DNA of 36,830 bases from Planctomycetota bacterium (GCA_018694835.1 JABHOG010000015.1:71362-108191), one strand, 5' to 3'; numbered from the stretch's first letter, positions 1-9,244 are shown. A program made the numbers and translations. Notes: generated from the letters alone by a model not told the origin.

Positions 1-372
1 TCGATGGAGTGGCGTAGTTTTCTCGATGTTCAAAGATCGGTCGATTATGACCTTTCCACCAGTAGTTGGATCGCCGACTATCCCGACCCGGCGAGTTTCC
101 TGACCCTCTTCACCACCGGTGCTCCCAATAGTCGTACCGGTTGGTCCGACCAGGAATACGATCAGCGGGTCGCTTCGGCGCTGGCTGAACCTCGACTCGA
201 GGAGCGAATGAAACTGTGGCAACAGGCGGAACGGATCCTTCTCGAACGAGGACCGGTGCTTCCGCTCTGGTCGATGACATCTGGCAACCTGGTCTCCCAT
301 CAAGTCGAAGGATTCCTGCCCAACCCACTCGACCATCACGATCTTCGGGCTATCCACAGGAGTTCCAGATGA
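1..372 (+). CDS. Peptide ABC transporter solute-binding protein, family 5 (C-terminal fragment)
   Basis: The frame is open from base 1 to the TGA at 370-372, so only the last 123 residues of a longer gene are present. The fragment resembles the C-terminal lobe of DppA/OppA-type extracytoplasmic binding proteins: an aromatic 'WIADYPDP' segment, a short helix with 'ERMKLWQQAERILLE', then 'PVLPLW'. The same order occurs in the binding protein at 4007-5704. Its role would be to capture a peptide or similar solute and deliver it to the two permeases that follow. The stop overlaps the start of the next gene in an ATGA tetranucleotide, which suggests translational coupling. Substrate specificity cannot be read from this fragment. 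Confidence 0.88.
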   Translation, partial: SMEWRSFLDVQRSVDYDLSTSSWIADYPDPASFLTLFTTGAPNSRTGWSDQEYDQRVASALAEPRLEERMKLWQQAERILLERGPVLPLWSMTSGNLVSHQVEGFLPNPLDHHDLRAIHRSSR

Positions 373-1292
373 GTTCCCTGTTGATGAGAAGACTACTCGC
401 ATCCCTGATCACCATCTGGGCGGTCTTTACCCTCTCCTTCTTCATCATTCATGCCGCACCGGGGGGGCCATTCGATGCGAATCGTGATCCCCCTGCTGAT
501 GTCAAGCGTGCCATCGAAGCGCGCTATCATCTCGACGCCCCACTCTGGAGTCAGTACCTCGATCAACTGGTGGGCTGGATACAGCTCGACCCAGGTCCCT
601 CATTGCGACAACCGGATCACGACGTGGCCAGCATCCTCGCTGCCGGTTTCCCCATCTCCCTGTTGCTGGGAAGCCTGGCGCTGATCCTTGGAACCACGGT
701 CGGCGTACTCCTCGGAATCCTCGCGGCGCTGCGCCCCGGCGGGGTGCTCGATCAATTAATAGTGGTCACTGCATCGATCGGCCTGGCACTGCCCCTTTAT
801 GTCATTGCCGGATTGCTGGTGCTGGGAGTCTCCTTTGGACTCGGCTGGCTACCCCCGGCAGGGTGGCAAACGATTCCTTCGCTGGTCTTGCCGGTGCTAT
901 GCCTGTCCCTGCTTCCGGCGGCTCAATCGGCGCGGCTGATTCGCAGTGGTCTGATCGAGATGTCGACCGAGGAATTCGCTCGAACCGCTCGAGCCAAGGG
1001 CCTCTCGCCCTTCTCGGTGCTGCTCTTTCATTGCCTACGTCCCGCCCTCATCCCGCTGGTGGCCACCTTGGCCCCCACTGCCGCAGCCCTGCTGACTGGA
1101 TCTCTGGTAGTGGAACAAATCTTCGCCATCCCAGGGGTCGGAATGCACTTCATCCAGGGTGCTCTGAACCGAGACTATCCACTGGTGCTCGGAGCCGTGT
1201 TGCTCTACACGGTGCTGTTGCAACTGCTCTCGCTGCTGGCGGACCTGTTGACCTGGATCCTCGATCCACGGCTTCGAGGAGAAGTTCGATGA
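369..1292 (+). CDS. Peptide ABC transporter permease, OppB/DppB type (cassette 1)
   Basis: A 307-residue inner-membrane permease. It starts with an OppB-like N-terminal helix (residues 1-30), has about six membrane segments, and carries the cytoplasmic EAA loop that contacts the ATPase ('ARTARAKGLSPFSVLLFH'). It ends with the conserved 'DPRLRGEV'. I chose ATG 369 because AGGAG at 358-362 lies six bases upstream and the protein then begins like other OppB proteins. The frame is open further upstream, but that part overlaps the binding-protein gene and resembles nothing. It overlaps both neighbours by ATGA junctions (369-372 and 1289-1292), so the three genes are one translational unit. Known family role: forms the translocation channel with the OppC partner. 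Confidence 0.93.
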   Translation: MSSLLMRRLLASLITIWAVFTLSFFIIHAAPGGPFDANRDPPADVKRAIEARYHLDAPLWSQYLDQLVGWIQLDPGPSLRQPDHDVASILAAGFPISLLLGSLALILGTTVGVLLGILAALRPGGVLDQLIVVTASIGLALPLYVIAGLLVLGVSFGLGWLPPAGWQTIPSLVLPVLCLSLLPAAQSARLIRSGLIEMSTEEFARTARAKGLSPFSVLLFHCLRPALIPLVATLAPTAAALLTGSLVVEQIFAIPGVGMHFIQGALNRDYPLVLGAVLLYTVLLQLLSLLADLLTWILDPRLRGEVR

Positions 1293-2146
1293 GCAGACGA
1301 AGCCACCTCACCTCGACCATCCCGATGCTCGCCTTCGGCTGGTTGCTCGTCACGGTGGCGACCGCTCTGCTGGCCCCATGGCTTCCCATCGCCGCTCCCG
1401 ATGCGGCGCTCCCCGAGGCGGCATGGTCCGCTCCCGATGACAATTTCTTGCTCGGCTCCGATGCCCTCGGTCGTGATCTGTGGAGCAGAATTCTCTGGGG
1501 AACCCGCATCTCGTTGGCATGTGCGGTCGCGGGAGGCAGCGCCGCACTACTCCTGGGAGTCAGTTGGGGATTACTGGCGGGGGGTGGCTCTTCCGCTCGC
1601 GATCACTGGATGATGCGCGTTGTCGACCTGCTCGATTCTGTGCCGCTGGTGTTTCTGGTGATCCTGCTGGCGAGCGTTGCCCGCAATAGCGCCTGGATCG
1701 ACGCGGGAGGTGGACTGACGCTCTTCTTCATCATCCTGGGAGTCGTCTACTGGACCCCGATGGCCCGTGTCGTTCGTGGGGAAACCCGATCATTGATCCG
1801 TCGCGAATGGGCGCTCGCCGCCACCGCACTGGGAACGCCCCCGCGCCGCCTCTTGTGGCGACAGGTGCTGCCCAATCTGCTGCCAACGATCCTGGTGACG
1901 GTGACCCTCATCATTCCCCGGGTGCTGTTGTTCGAAGCTTTTCTATCATTCCTGGGACTGGGAGTGCAAGCGCCAGAAGTCTCGTGGGGAACTCTCGCTC
2001 GTGATGCGTTCGAGGTACTGAATCCAGTTCGCACCGCCTGGTGGATGGTGCTGTTTCCATCACTGGCACTGGCAGCGACTCTGCTCTCCCTCAACATCGT
2101 CGGGGATGCATTGCGAACGGCACTCGATCCCAAACAGAAACGATGA
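1289..2146 (+). CDS. Peptide ABC transporter permease, OppC/DppC type (cassette 1)
   Basis: A 285-residue partner permease. It has one N-terminal membrane helix, then the OppC hallmark 'LGSDALGRDLWSRIL', then five further hydrophobic segments with an EAA loop ('ALAATALGTPPRRLLWRQV') and the terminal 'ALDPKQKR'. ATG 1289 is supported by AGGAG at 1277-1281 and by the ATGA overlap with the previous gene. Unlike many OppC proteins it has only a short loop between TM1 and the GSD motif. No ATPase gene follows; the next gene converges from the other strand after 20 bp. The ATPases are therefore encoded left of the window or elsewhere. Confidence 0.93.
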   Translation: MSRRSHLTSTIPMLAFGWLLVTVATALLAPWLPIAAPDAALPEAAWSAPDDNFLLGSDALGRDLWSRILWGTRISLACAVAGGSAALLLGVSWGLLAGGGSSARDHWMMRVVDLLDSVPLVFLVILLASVARNSAWIDAGGGLTLFFIILGVVYWTPMARVVRGETRSLIRREWALAATALGTPPRRLLWRQVLPNLLPTILVTVTLIIPRVLLFEAFLSFLGLGVQAPEVSWGTLARDAFEVLNPVRTAWWMVLFPSLALAATLLSLNIVGDALRTALDPKQKR

Positions 2147-2166
2147 TGATCAAGGGCGGCGTTCGA

Positions 2167-3063
2167 TCAGTCCTTCATCTTGGGATCGAAGGCGTCACGA
2201 AGGCCATCGCCCAGCAGATTGAAACCGAGCACGGTGAACATGATGGCGAGTCCGGGGAAGATCCCCATCCACGGCATGGTGATCCAGTACTCCTTCGAGT
2301 CGACCAGCATTCGACCCCAGGAAGGGGCCGGTGGCGGCAATCCGATGCCGAGGAAGGAGAGCCCTGCCTCTGCGAGAATGTTACCGGCGATCATCAGGGT
2401 GGAAACCACCACGACCGGGCCGAGACAGTTCGGCAGCACATGCCCGATGAGGATGCGAGTATCACTCTGTCCCAGCGCTCGGGCGCCGAGCACGAACTCA
2501 CTGCCACGAAGTGAGATCACCTGCCCACGGACGATTCGAGCGACCCCGGGCCAGCCCACAACCCCGAGTGCCGAAAAGATGACGATCTCATTGGGCTTCT
2601 CGAATACCGCCAGTATGCCGATCATCAGCAGCAAACTGGGGAAAGCAAAGAAGGTGTCGGTCAATCTGGAAATCAGGGTATCGACCAGTCCACCACGAAA
2701 GCCTGCCACGCTGCCGAGGACCAATCCGATCAGCAGCGCAACGATGGTCCCGATAAGGCCCACCCGAAGCGAGATCCCGGCGCCGTAGATGATGCGAGTC
2801 AGCACATCACGGCCCAGTTCATCGGTGCCGAGTGGATGTCCGGGGATCCCGGGAGGTTGCTGATACTGGTCCTTGTCTCGGAACTGGTCGCGGAATTCGT
2901 AGGGGCCGGATCCGTCTGCATGCGAGGGCACCAGCATCGACGGGAAGAACGCTAGCAAGATGACGAACAGCACCACCGCAGCCCCCGCCATCGCGAGCAC
3001 ATTGCGTCGCAAGCGCCGGAAGGCCATCTGGGTCGGGGATTTTCCTCGGTTAGTTGCGGTCAT
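2167..3063 (-). CDS. Peptide ABC transporter permease, DppC type (cassette 2)
   Basis: A 298-residue DppC-like permease. An N-terminal cytoplasmic tail and membrane helix are followed by 'LGTDELGRDVLTRIIYGA', five more hydrophobic segments, the EAA loop ('GARALGQSDTRILIGHVLPN') and 'DAFDPKMKD' at the C terminus. I chose ATG 3063 because GAGGG lies six bases upstream (bases 3070-3074 on the opposite strand) and the start then overlaps the dppB stop by 14 nt, typical of coupled genes. A longer open frame to 3129 adds residues that look like antisense noise. It converges on cassette 1 with a 20-bp gap and no recognisable terminator. Confidence 0.93.
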   Translation of the reverse strand: MTATNRGKSPTQMAFRRLRRNVLAMAGAAVVLFVILLAFFPSMLVPSHADGSGPYEFRDQFRDKDQYQQPPGIPGHPLGTDELGRDVLTRIIYGAGISLRVGLIGTIVALLIGLVLGSVAGFRGGLVDTLISRLTDTFFAFPSLLLMIGILAVFEKPNEIVIFSALGVVGWPGVARIVRGQVISLRGSEFVLGARALGQSDTRILIGHVLPNCLGPVVVVSTLMIAGNILAEAGLSFLGIGLPPPAPSWGRMLVDSKEYWITMPWMGIFPGLAIMFTVLGFNLLGDGLRDAFDPKMKD

Positions 3064-3997
3064 CACGCACCCTCGGATCGAACCAGGCATAGGAGAGATC
3101 GACCAGCAAGTTGACCCCGACAAAGACAAAAGACATCAACAGGATGCCGCCTGTGACCAGTTCCCTGTCCCGTTGCTTGATGGCTTCCACCACCTCACGC
3201 CCGAGGCCGGGCAAGGCAAAGACTGTTTCCGTCAAGACAGCCCCCACCAGCAGATAACCGAATGAATTTCCGACCACAGTGACGATCGGGATCGCAGCAT
3301 TTCGCATCGCATGCTTCAGGATGACCACGGACTCCGCCAGACCCTTCGATCTGGCGGTGCGAATGTAGTCCTGCGTCAACACATCGAGCATCGCAGAGCG
3401 ACTGAGCCTTGCGATGGTCGCAGACGAAAGCAGACCCAGGGCGGTGGCTGGCATCGCGAGACTGGCCAGCATCGTGGCCCAGTTTTGGTCGTTGAAACCT
3501 GTTCGTGGAAGATCAAGGATCGGAGCCACATAGATGATCATCAGTATTCCAAGCCAGAACACAGGCATCGAGACCCCGATGATCGCCACCAGCATCGATA
3601 CATAATCGATCACAGACCTGCTATGAACGGCAGAGAGAACGCCCGCACCGATGCCGACAAAGAGGGCAACGATCATCGAAAGGAACGCCAGGCGAAGCGT
3701 CACGAAGAAGGCCTCCCCGAGGATCTCGTTGACGCTCTTTCCCGCCTTGACATCCGATTCACCGAGATCGAAGTGTCTGAAGAGCCGCCAGAGATATCTC
3801 CCGTACTGCTCTGGAAGTGAACGGTTGTAGCCACGAGACTCGTTGTAGGCATCGACTTGAGCGGATTCAGCCCTTTGCCCCATGCGTATGCGCCCTGGAT
3901 TACCCGGGATTGCCGCATTCAGCAGGAATACGATGAGGGTCACCAGCAAGATGACCGGTATCGCCTCGAGCAGTCGTCGCAGGGTAAATGAGAGCAC
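3050..3997 (-). CDS. Peptide ABC transporter permease, DppB type (cassette 2)
   Basis: A 315-residue DppB-like permease starting with GTG at 3997. The N terminus 'MLSFTLRRLLEAIPV' is the family's standard opening. A loop containing 'RSLPEQYGRYLW' and 'GESDVKAGKSV' follows, then five membrane segments with the EAA loop ('RTARSKGLAESVVILKHAM') and the terminal 'FDPRVRDDRN'. No ATG fits the family N terminus. A short GAGG lies four bases upstream of the GTG, a slightly tight spacing. The gene begins nine bases after the binding-protein stop and overlaps dppC. Operon order is binding protein, B, C. Confidence 0.93.
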   Translation of the reverse strand: MLSFTLRRLLEAIPVILLVTLIVFLLNAAIPGNPGRIRMGQRAESAQVDAYNESRGYNRSLPEQYGRYLWRLFRHFDLGESDVKAGKSVNEILGEAFFVTLRLAFLSMIVALFVGIGAGVLSAVHSRSVIDYVSMLVAIIGVSMPVFWLGILMIIYVAPILDLPRTGFNDQNWATMLASLAMPATALGLLSSATIARLSRSAMLDVLTQDYIRTARSKGLAESVVILKHAMRNAAIPIVTVVGNSFGYLLVGAVLTETVFALPGLGREVVEAIKQRDRELVTGGILLMSFVFVGVNLLVDLSYAWFDPRVRDDRN

Positions 3998-4006
3998 TGA
4001 ACCTCG

Positions 4007-5704
4007 TTACTGAGCACCGGGGTTGTTGAGTTCAACGAGGTGCCAGCGAACATGGTTGCCCTGGATGTCGTCGCACATCCCTGTGGGATTGAAGTTCTGC
4101 ACATAGGGTTTTTTCAGAATGGTCTCTCGCCCGAACAACAGGAAGAGCCACGGGCTATCCTTCAGGATCAAGCGTTCCGCTTGCTGCAGCAGATCAATCC
4201 GTTGTTCCATGTCAGTGATCAGGTAGGACCTGTCGATCAGAGCGTCGACCTGCGGATTGTCGTAAAAGGACACGTTACCGTTGGGCCCCTTGTTCTTGGA
4301 ATGGAAAAGGAATGCGAGAAAGTTTTCCGGGTCCGGGTAATCCGCAACCCAACCGAGTCGAAAGAAGGGTGGCTCTCCTGCATCGCTGGCCTCGATGAAG
4401 GCGCCCCAGTCGAGCATCCTCAATCCGATGGGGATCCCTGCCTGTTTCAGGTCTTCCTGCACGACCTGAGCGATCTTGGCATTGTCGCCCTGGGTATTGA
4501 ACCAAAGATCCACCGGGGGCAGACCTTCACCCTTCGGGTATCCCGCCTCTGCCAGCAGCTCCTGAGCGCGCTCTCGATCGAGTTCAAAGGCGGGTCGCGA
4601 TGAATCATGACCCAGAATGCCCGGGGGCAAGATGCCGTTGGCAGCGTAGAAGCGTCCTTCGAGCAGCACTTCACCGAGAAACTTGCGATCCACCGACAGG
4701 TTGACCGCCTCCCGCAACTTCCGCGCACTTTCAGAATTCCCGGCGTAAGGGGAGCCTTCCTTCTGGAGATTGAACCCGTAGTACTGCACCACCAGTGAAG
4801 GCCACGTCATCACTTCATCGGCCCGATTGGAGTTCATCCAGCGTGGATAGACGCCCTGGGTCACATTCAGGATCTCGAAGTTCCCCGCCTTGTACTCCTC
4901 CAGTTGAGCCAGCGGTTCGGGGATGACCCGGTAGTGAATCCGTGAAATTTTTGGCGCGCCTTCGAAATAGTCCGGGTTTGCCTTCAGGTGCAGCGACGTT
5001 CCTTCTTTCCACTGGTCGAGGATGAAGGCGCCGGTGCCGGTTGGAAGGCGAGAAAATGCGTGGCCATGCTCCTCTACCAATTCGCGCGGAACCACGGCGG
5101 TATTGACCATCGCCAGGTGATAGATGAAGGGTGCATACGGCTTCTTCAGGGTGATCCGTAACTGCAGATCTCCCATCACCTCGATGCCCTTGATCTCGGG
5201 AGCGTCTTCCGACTTGGATCGAGCCGCTTCGATCGCCTCAGCAGCACCGAGGATGGGCTCGATCAGATTGGACCGTTTTGAGCGAACCGAAGCCAATCTC
5301 TGCAAACTGTACTTGAAGTCCGTTGCGGTGACCGTACGGCCATGACTGAATTTCACTCCCTCGCGGAGAGTGAAATTGTACTGGAGTCCGTCGTCAGAGA
5401 TCAGCGGCATCGCCGCAGCGAGGCAGGGTTCCAGATTCAGATCGGGATCGTAGTCGAGAAGCGTATTGAAGATCTTCGAGGCCACTCCGTCGGAAGTGGT
5501 GTCGGATACGAGAATCGGATCGAGAGCGGGAGGATTGGTCATCAATGGAATACGAAAGATGCCGTCTGGATGAGGAGCCGAAACGCTCTTGATCTGGTTT
5601 GGAGTCGCTTCTCCCGAACCAGGATTCGCCGTACAGCCACAGATCGAGATGACGAGTGCGACAGCACCTACAAGCGCCACTCGATCGATGATGGAATTCA
5701 ACAT
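4007..5704 (-). CDS. Peptide ABC transporter solute-binding lipoprotein, family 5 (cassette 2)
   Basis: A 565-residue binding protein anchored by lipid. From ATG 5704 there is a short basic N terminus, a hydrophobic stretch and the lipobox 'ICGC' with Cys24 as the predicted lipidated residue. The mature part has the family-5 order: 'NPPALDPILVSDTTSDGV', 'LAAAMPLISDDGLQYNFTLREGVKFSHGR' (cut here for length), a central 'LREAVNLSVDRKF', and the C-terminal 'GWVADYPDPENFLAF'. GAGGAG eight bases upstream decides the start; the in-frame ATG at 5749 has no such site and would bury the signal peptide. It should bind peptides or similar solutes outside the cytoplasmic membrane. It leads a three-gene minus-strand cassette. 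Confidence 0.93.
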   Translation of the reverse strand: MLNSIIDRVALVGAVALVISICGCTANPGSGEATPNQIKSVSAPHPDGIFRIPLMTNPPALDPILVSDTTSDGVASKIFNTLLDYDPDLNLEPCLAAAMPLISDDGLQYNFTLREGVKFSHGRTVTATDFKYSLQRLASVRSKRSNLIEPILGAAEAIEAARSKSEDAPEIKGIEVMGDLQLRITLKKPYAPFIYHLAMVNTAVVPRELVEEHGHAFSRLPTGTGAFILDQWKEGTSLHLKANPDYFEGAPKISRIHYRVIPEPLAQLEEYKAGNFEILNVTQGVYPRWMNSNRADEVMTWPSLVVQYYGFNLQKEGSPYAGNSESARKLREAVNLSVDRKFLGEVLLEGRFYAANGILPPGILGHDSSRPAFELDRERAQELLAEAGYPKGEGLPPVDLWFNTQGDNAKIAQVVQEDLKQAGIPIGLRMLDWGAFIEASDAGEPPFFRLGWVADYPDPENFLAFLFHSKNKGPNGNVSFYDNPQVDALIDRSYLITDMEQRIDLLQQAERLILKDSPWLFLLFGRETILKKPYVQNFNPTGMCDDIQGNHVRWHLVELNNPGAQ

Positions 5705-6024
5705 CCGAAATGCTCCTCTGATCTGCTCGATACCAACACCTGGAGGCATCTAATCGCCAGCAGGAGTTGGCACAGTATCCGAATTGGCTCGCCAGTTCGA
5801 GTCCACCTGCCTGGCGGTCGCTGTTACCCCCGTTCACGGGGCGCCACGACCTCTTCTGCTGTGAAACCATGCCACGGGAAGACGTTCTGTTTTAGAGCGG
5901 ATTGCCGCATCCGCCAAGGCGATGTAACTTATCCTCTCCGTTGACCTTGGAAAGCCCGCTGCGATCGACAACTGATTTCGATCCGATGGATTCGATCACA
6001 GCTCAAGACGATGATGAGGACCCC
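5705..6024. promoter_or_regulatory. Divergent intergenic region between transporter cassettes 2 and 3, with dyads
   Basis: This 320-bp gap separates two oppositely transcribed binding-protein genes, so promoters for both should lie here. I see no convincing gene and no strong sigma-70 hexamer pair on either strand. It holds three inverted repeats: CGCCAG/CTGGCG (5790-5795 and 5811-5816), a tight hairpin CCCCG-TTCA-CGGGG (5828-5841), and a perfect GCGGAT/ATCCGC dyad with a six-base loop (5897-5914). None is followed by a T-run, so operators or leader hairpins are more likely than terminators. That these control the two cassettes is inference. Confidence 0.45.
5897..5914. repeat. Perfect 6-6-6 inverted repeat in divergent region
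   Basis: GCGGAT, six bases, then ATCCGC: a perfect dyad between the two divergent binding-protein genes. Placement suggests an operator or an RNA hairpin in the cassette 3 leader. No regulator family can be named from it. Confidence 0.4.
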
Positions 6025-8049
6025 ATGAGCCCGATATCTTGCCACACCTCGAGGATGCTCCAGTGGAATCTCCAGGCGACTTTCATCTGGCGCCGCCGGA
6101 CCCGCTTCAGTGGGCTGCTGGGCTTCGGCTGGCTGCTGGGTTTCTGCGTATGGGCCAGTCTCTCTGCGACCAGCGAGTTGAATGCACAGTCAGGGGACTC
6201 ACTCCAGTCTGCCCAGAACAACGCCAATCTCGATTCGCATTCCGACGATGATCCGCCGATACGGCGCAAACGCATCCGGCGCAACACCAAGTTGCCGGAG
6301 CCCACTCCGGATCCCTCGATCCCGATCGGCACCCCTTCCCCTGCTTTTCTCGGTGAAGCCCCCGATGATGCCATCGTCGTGAATCGTACCGGAACCTACG
6401 GCGGGCGTTTCGTCTACGCCATCCTCGGAGAGGTCGAGACTTTCAATCCGGTCGAACCGAAGGGTGCCACCGATCAGGAGATCCGTGCCCTGGTCTTCTC
6501 CAGTCTGGTCCAGTACAACAATGGAGACTGGCATACTTCACCGGATCTGGCCAAATCGTGGGAGGTTTCCGAAGACCACCTCACCTGGACCTTTTTTCTG
6601 CGCGAAGGAATCCTCTGGAGTGATGGAACTCCACTGACGGTAGACGATGTAGAGTTTTCCTTTCATGCGGTGTTCCACGACCAGATTGCCACCAGCATCC
6701 GCGACGGTTTCAAACACCCGCAAACCGGGGATCTCCCCCAGGTCAGCGTCGACAACGACCGAAACGCGGTGATCTTCACCCTGTCTCGGATCGATTCTCA
6801 ATTCCTGACTCACCTCGGAGCCGTCAGTATCATCCCGAAACACCTGTGGAAGGACCACCTGCAGGAACAAGATCCGACCATCCTGCAACAGATGACTTCC
6901 AACTCGCCGCCAGAAATGCTGGTGGGGAGTGGTCCCTTTGTCCTGAAGGAATACATCCCCGCCGAGAAAATCGTTTACCAGCGCAATCCTCGCTACTGGA
7001 AGAAGGATAGTCGTGGTCAACGGTTGCCCTACATCGACGAGATCGTGATCTTGCTGGTCAAGGATCTCAACTTGCAGTGGCAGAAGTTCGAGGCGGGTGA
7101 ACTCGACATCTTCATGGATCTCCCGGCAGACCATTTCCGTGAAGCGACGGCGATGGAAAAAGCGGGAACTGCCGATCTGGTTCGCCTCGGTGTCAGCCTC
7201 AACACCAACTGGGTCTGTTTCAACATGCATCCGGGAAAGAATCCTGAAACAGATGAGCCCTTCGTCGACGAGGAAAAATCATACTGGTTTCATCAGTTGG
7301 ATTTCCGCAAGGCGATCAATCACGCCATCGATCGCGATGGCATCAAGAGAACCGCTTTCCAGGGCAGAGCGACCGCCATCTGGTCCTCCGTCACTCCTGG
7401 AAATCGCTCCTGGTTCCACCGAGGGGTCACGACCTACCCCTATTCGGTGGAGACAGCACAGCGCTACCTCGATGAACTGGGCTGGAAAGACACCGATGGG
7501 GATGGTGTCCGCGAAGATGATCAGGGTCGCCCCATCCGCTTCACCCTCAACACCAATGTCGAGAACAATCTTCGTCAGCAGATCGGCAACATGATCTCCC
7601 AGGACCTCAAGAAGGTCGGGATCGATGTCAATTTCAAGCCGCAGATCTTCAATGACCTGGTCACCAGTCTGAGAGACAGCCACAAGTGGGACATGATTCT
7701 GCTGGGCTGGGGATCGGGCGTGCCGCCTGACCCTGCCAACGGCAAGAACATCACCCTGTCCAGCGGACGTCTTCATGCCTGGCATCCACAGCAGGCAAAA
7801 CCTGCGACAAAGTGGGAAGCTCGCATCGATCAGTTGATGGCGATGATGGATGAAGAACTCGATGACAGCGTCCGCAAGGGATACTTCGATGAGGTCCAGG
7901 AATTAATGGGACAGAACATTCCCATGCTCTACCTGATCGCCGCCAACTCCTACTGCACGATCAAGAAGGGCCGCCTGGGAAATCTCTGGCCGAGTCTGCT
8001 ACGTCCTCAGTTGACCTGGAATCTCGAATCCCTGTGGATCCGACAGTGA
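6025..8049 (+). CDS. Peptide ABC transporter solute-binding protein, family 5, long form (cassette 3)
   Basis: A 674-residue secreted binding protein. From ATG 6025 there is a basic stretch ('WRRRTR'), a long hydrophobic segment (residues about 29-50) and a plausible cleavage after 'LNA'. A charged, proline-rich linker of about 50 residues follows ('IRRKRIRRN', 'PEPTPDPS') before the family-5 fold begins at 'TYGGRFVYAI'. Family signs include 'TFFLREGILWSDGTPLTVDDVEF' (cut for length), 'DTDGDGVRED' and 'HAWHPQQAKP'. TGAGGA five bases upstream supports 6025. In-frame starts at 5986 (ATG) and 5902 (TTG) lack ribosome-binding sites. Its C-terminal lobe differs from the binding proteins of cassettes 1 and 2, suggesting a different ligand class. 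Confidence 0.9.
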   Translation: MSPISCHTSRMLQWNLQATFIWRRRTRFSGLLGFGWLLGFCVWASLSATSELNAQSGDSLQSAQNNANLDSHSDDDPPIRRKRIRRNTKLPEPTPDPSIPIGTPSPAFLGEAPDDAIVVNRTGTYGGRFVYAILGEVETFNPVEPKGATDQEIRALVFSSLVQYNNGDWHTSPDLAKSWEVSEDHLTWTFFLREGILWSDGTPLTVDDVEFSFHAVFHDQIATSIRDGFKHPQTGDLPQVSVDNDRNAVIFTLSRIDSQFLTHLGAVSIIPKHLWKDHLQEQDPTILQQMTSNSPPEMLVGSGPFVLKEYIPAEKIVYQRNPRYWKKDSRGQRLPYIDEIVILLVKDLNLQWQKFEAGELDIFMDLPADHFREATAMEKAGTADLVRLGVSLNTNWVCFNMHPGKNPETDEPFVDEEKSYWFHQLDFRKAINHAIDRDGIKRTAFQGRATAIWSSVTPGNRSWFHRGVTTYPYSVETAQRYLDELGWKDTDGDGVREDDQGRPIRFTLNTNVENNLRQQIGNMISQDLKKVGIDVNFKPQIFNDLVTSLRDSHKWDMILLGWGSGVPPDPANGKNITLSSGRLHAWHPQQAKPATKWEARIDQLMAMMDEELDDSVRKGYFDEVQELMGQNIPMLYLIAANSYCTIKKGRLGNLWPSLLRPQLTWNLESLWIRQ

Positions 8050-8068
8050 CGAAGCCGGAGAGACACCC

Positions 8069-9244
8069 TTGCTGACCTTCACCATCCGCCGGTTACTTTC
8101 GATCCCACCACTGATACTGGTGGTTTCGTTACTCACCTTCCTGCTGCTGAAAACAGCACCGGGTGATTTCTATAGCCAACAAGAAGCAGATCCTGCCCGG
8201 TCACTGACCGAGGTCCTTCGCCAGAAGGAATCGGCCGGATTACTCCACCGACTGAATCCGAGCCAGCTGGAAGCTCTCGGAGAATTCAAAGATGAAGGAG
8301 CGACCTGGTCCTTTCGCGATGTTGGAGAAAAGATTCCCACCATCTTGCAAGATGGAATCATCGTCGAGCATCGTCTGGCCAGCCATAGTTTGCTCAACTT
8401 CCAGGTCGGATCGACCCGCTATCAATGCGACGACGAGGGCGTGGTGTATCGCAAAGTGGGTCCGATCGAGGGCTTCTTTTCCTGGTTCTTCAATGCGCTC
8501 TCGGGAGATTTCGGGCGATCCTACAAGTTCAATCGACCAGTCTTTGGCATCATCGCTGAACGGTTGTGGAACACCTTGACCCTGTCGATTGCCGCTCTCG
8601 TCATCGCCTACGGACTGGGAGTCCCGCTGGGGGTCTTCGCTGCAGTGAAACCCAATTCTCCGATCGATCACACCGCCGGTATACTCGCCTTCATCGGACT
8701 ATCTATACCCACCGTCTTTTCTGCGCTACTTGCGGTTCTATTTGCCACTTACAGCGGACTCTTCCCCATCGGAGACATGAGGTCGCTCGATTACGACCAG
8801 CTCGGATTCTGGGGGAAAATCGGTGATCGAATCCACCACCTGGTGTTGCCCGCCATCGTTTTGGGCACATCGGCGATGGCTGGCTACATGCGCCAGGCCC
8901 GCGGCAACATGATCGAAGCACTGGGCCAGGACTACGTCAGAACCGCACGAGCCAAGGGCGTTCCCCACACGGGTGTACTGTTCAAACACGCCTTCAGAAA
9001 TGCGGTCAATCCGCTCATCACGATGTTTGGTTACTCGCTGGCCAGCCTGCTCAGCGGCAGCCTGCTGGTCGAGATCGTCATGAACTGGCCTGGGCTCGGG
9101 CGACTGGTCTTCGAGGCGATCTCAGCCAAAGATGAACCACTGGTACTGGCCAGCGTTCTGATCTCGACCCTGCTGCTGGTCTTTGGCAATCTGGTCGCAG
9201 ATCTGCTGCTGGCGCTGGTCGATCCGAGGGTGAGGCTTTCCTGA
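8069..9244 (+). CDS. Peptide ABC transporter permease, OppB type with insertion (cassette 3)
   Basis: A 391-residue OppB-like permease starting at TTG 8069, with GGAG at 8057-8060 eight bases upstream and the standard opening 'MLTFTIRRLLSIPPLI'. TM1 is followed by a loop some 60-80 residues longer than in cassettes 1 and 2 (about residues 55-130, rich in charged residues) before 'GDFGRSYKFNRPVFGII'. The remaining five membrane segments, the EAA loop ('RTARAKGVPHTGVLFKHAF') and 'LVDPRVRLS' are standard. The inserted part should lie outside the cytoplasm and may dock the binding protein. Long OppB forms such as YejB are known, so the insertion is not novel in itself. The stop overlaps the next start by one base (TGATG). 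Confidence 0.93.
   Translation: MLTFTIRRLLSIPPLILVVSLLTFLLLKTAPGDFYSQQEADPARSLTEVLRQKESAGLLHRLNPSQLEALGEFKDEGATWSFRDVGEKIPTILQDGIIVEHRLASHSLLNFQVGSTRYQCDDEGVVYRKVGPIEGFFSWFFNALSGDFGRSYKFNRPVFGIIAERLWNTLTLSIAALVIAYGLGVPLGVFAAVKPNSPIDHTAGILAFIGLSIPTVFSALLAVLFATYSGLFPIGDMRSLDYDQLGFWGKIGDRIHHLVLPAIVLGTSAMAGYMRQARGNMIEALGQDYVRTARAKGVPHTGVLFKHAFRNAVNPLITMFGYSLASLLSGSLLVEIVMNWPGLGRLVFEAISAKDEPLVLASVLISTLLLVFGNLVADLLLALVDPRVRLS

Noticed and set aside
2147..2169. TGATC/GATCA inverted repeat between converging cassettes as a terminator
   Set aside because: Only five pairs, a 13-base loop, no T-run, and it overlaps the stop codon of the minus-strand gene.
5828..5841. GC-rich hairpin as a rho-independent terminator
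   Set aside because: No T-run follows on either strand, and it lies between divergent, not convergent, genes.
6538..7230. A 230-codon minus-strand open frame inside the cassette 3 binding-protein gene
   Set aside because: Shadow of the real gene; the plus-strand product is a clear family-5 binding protein.
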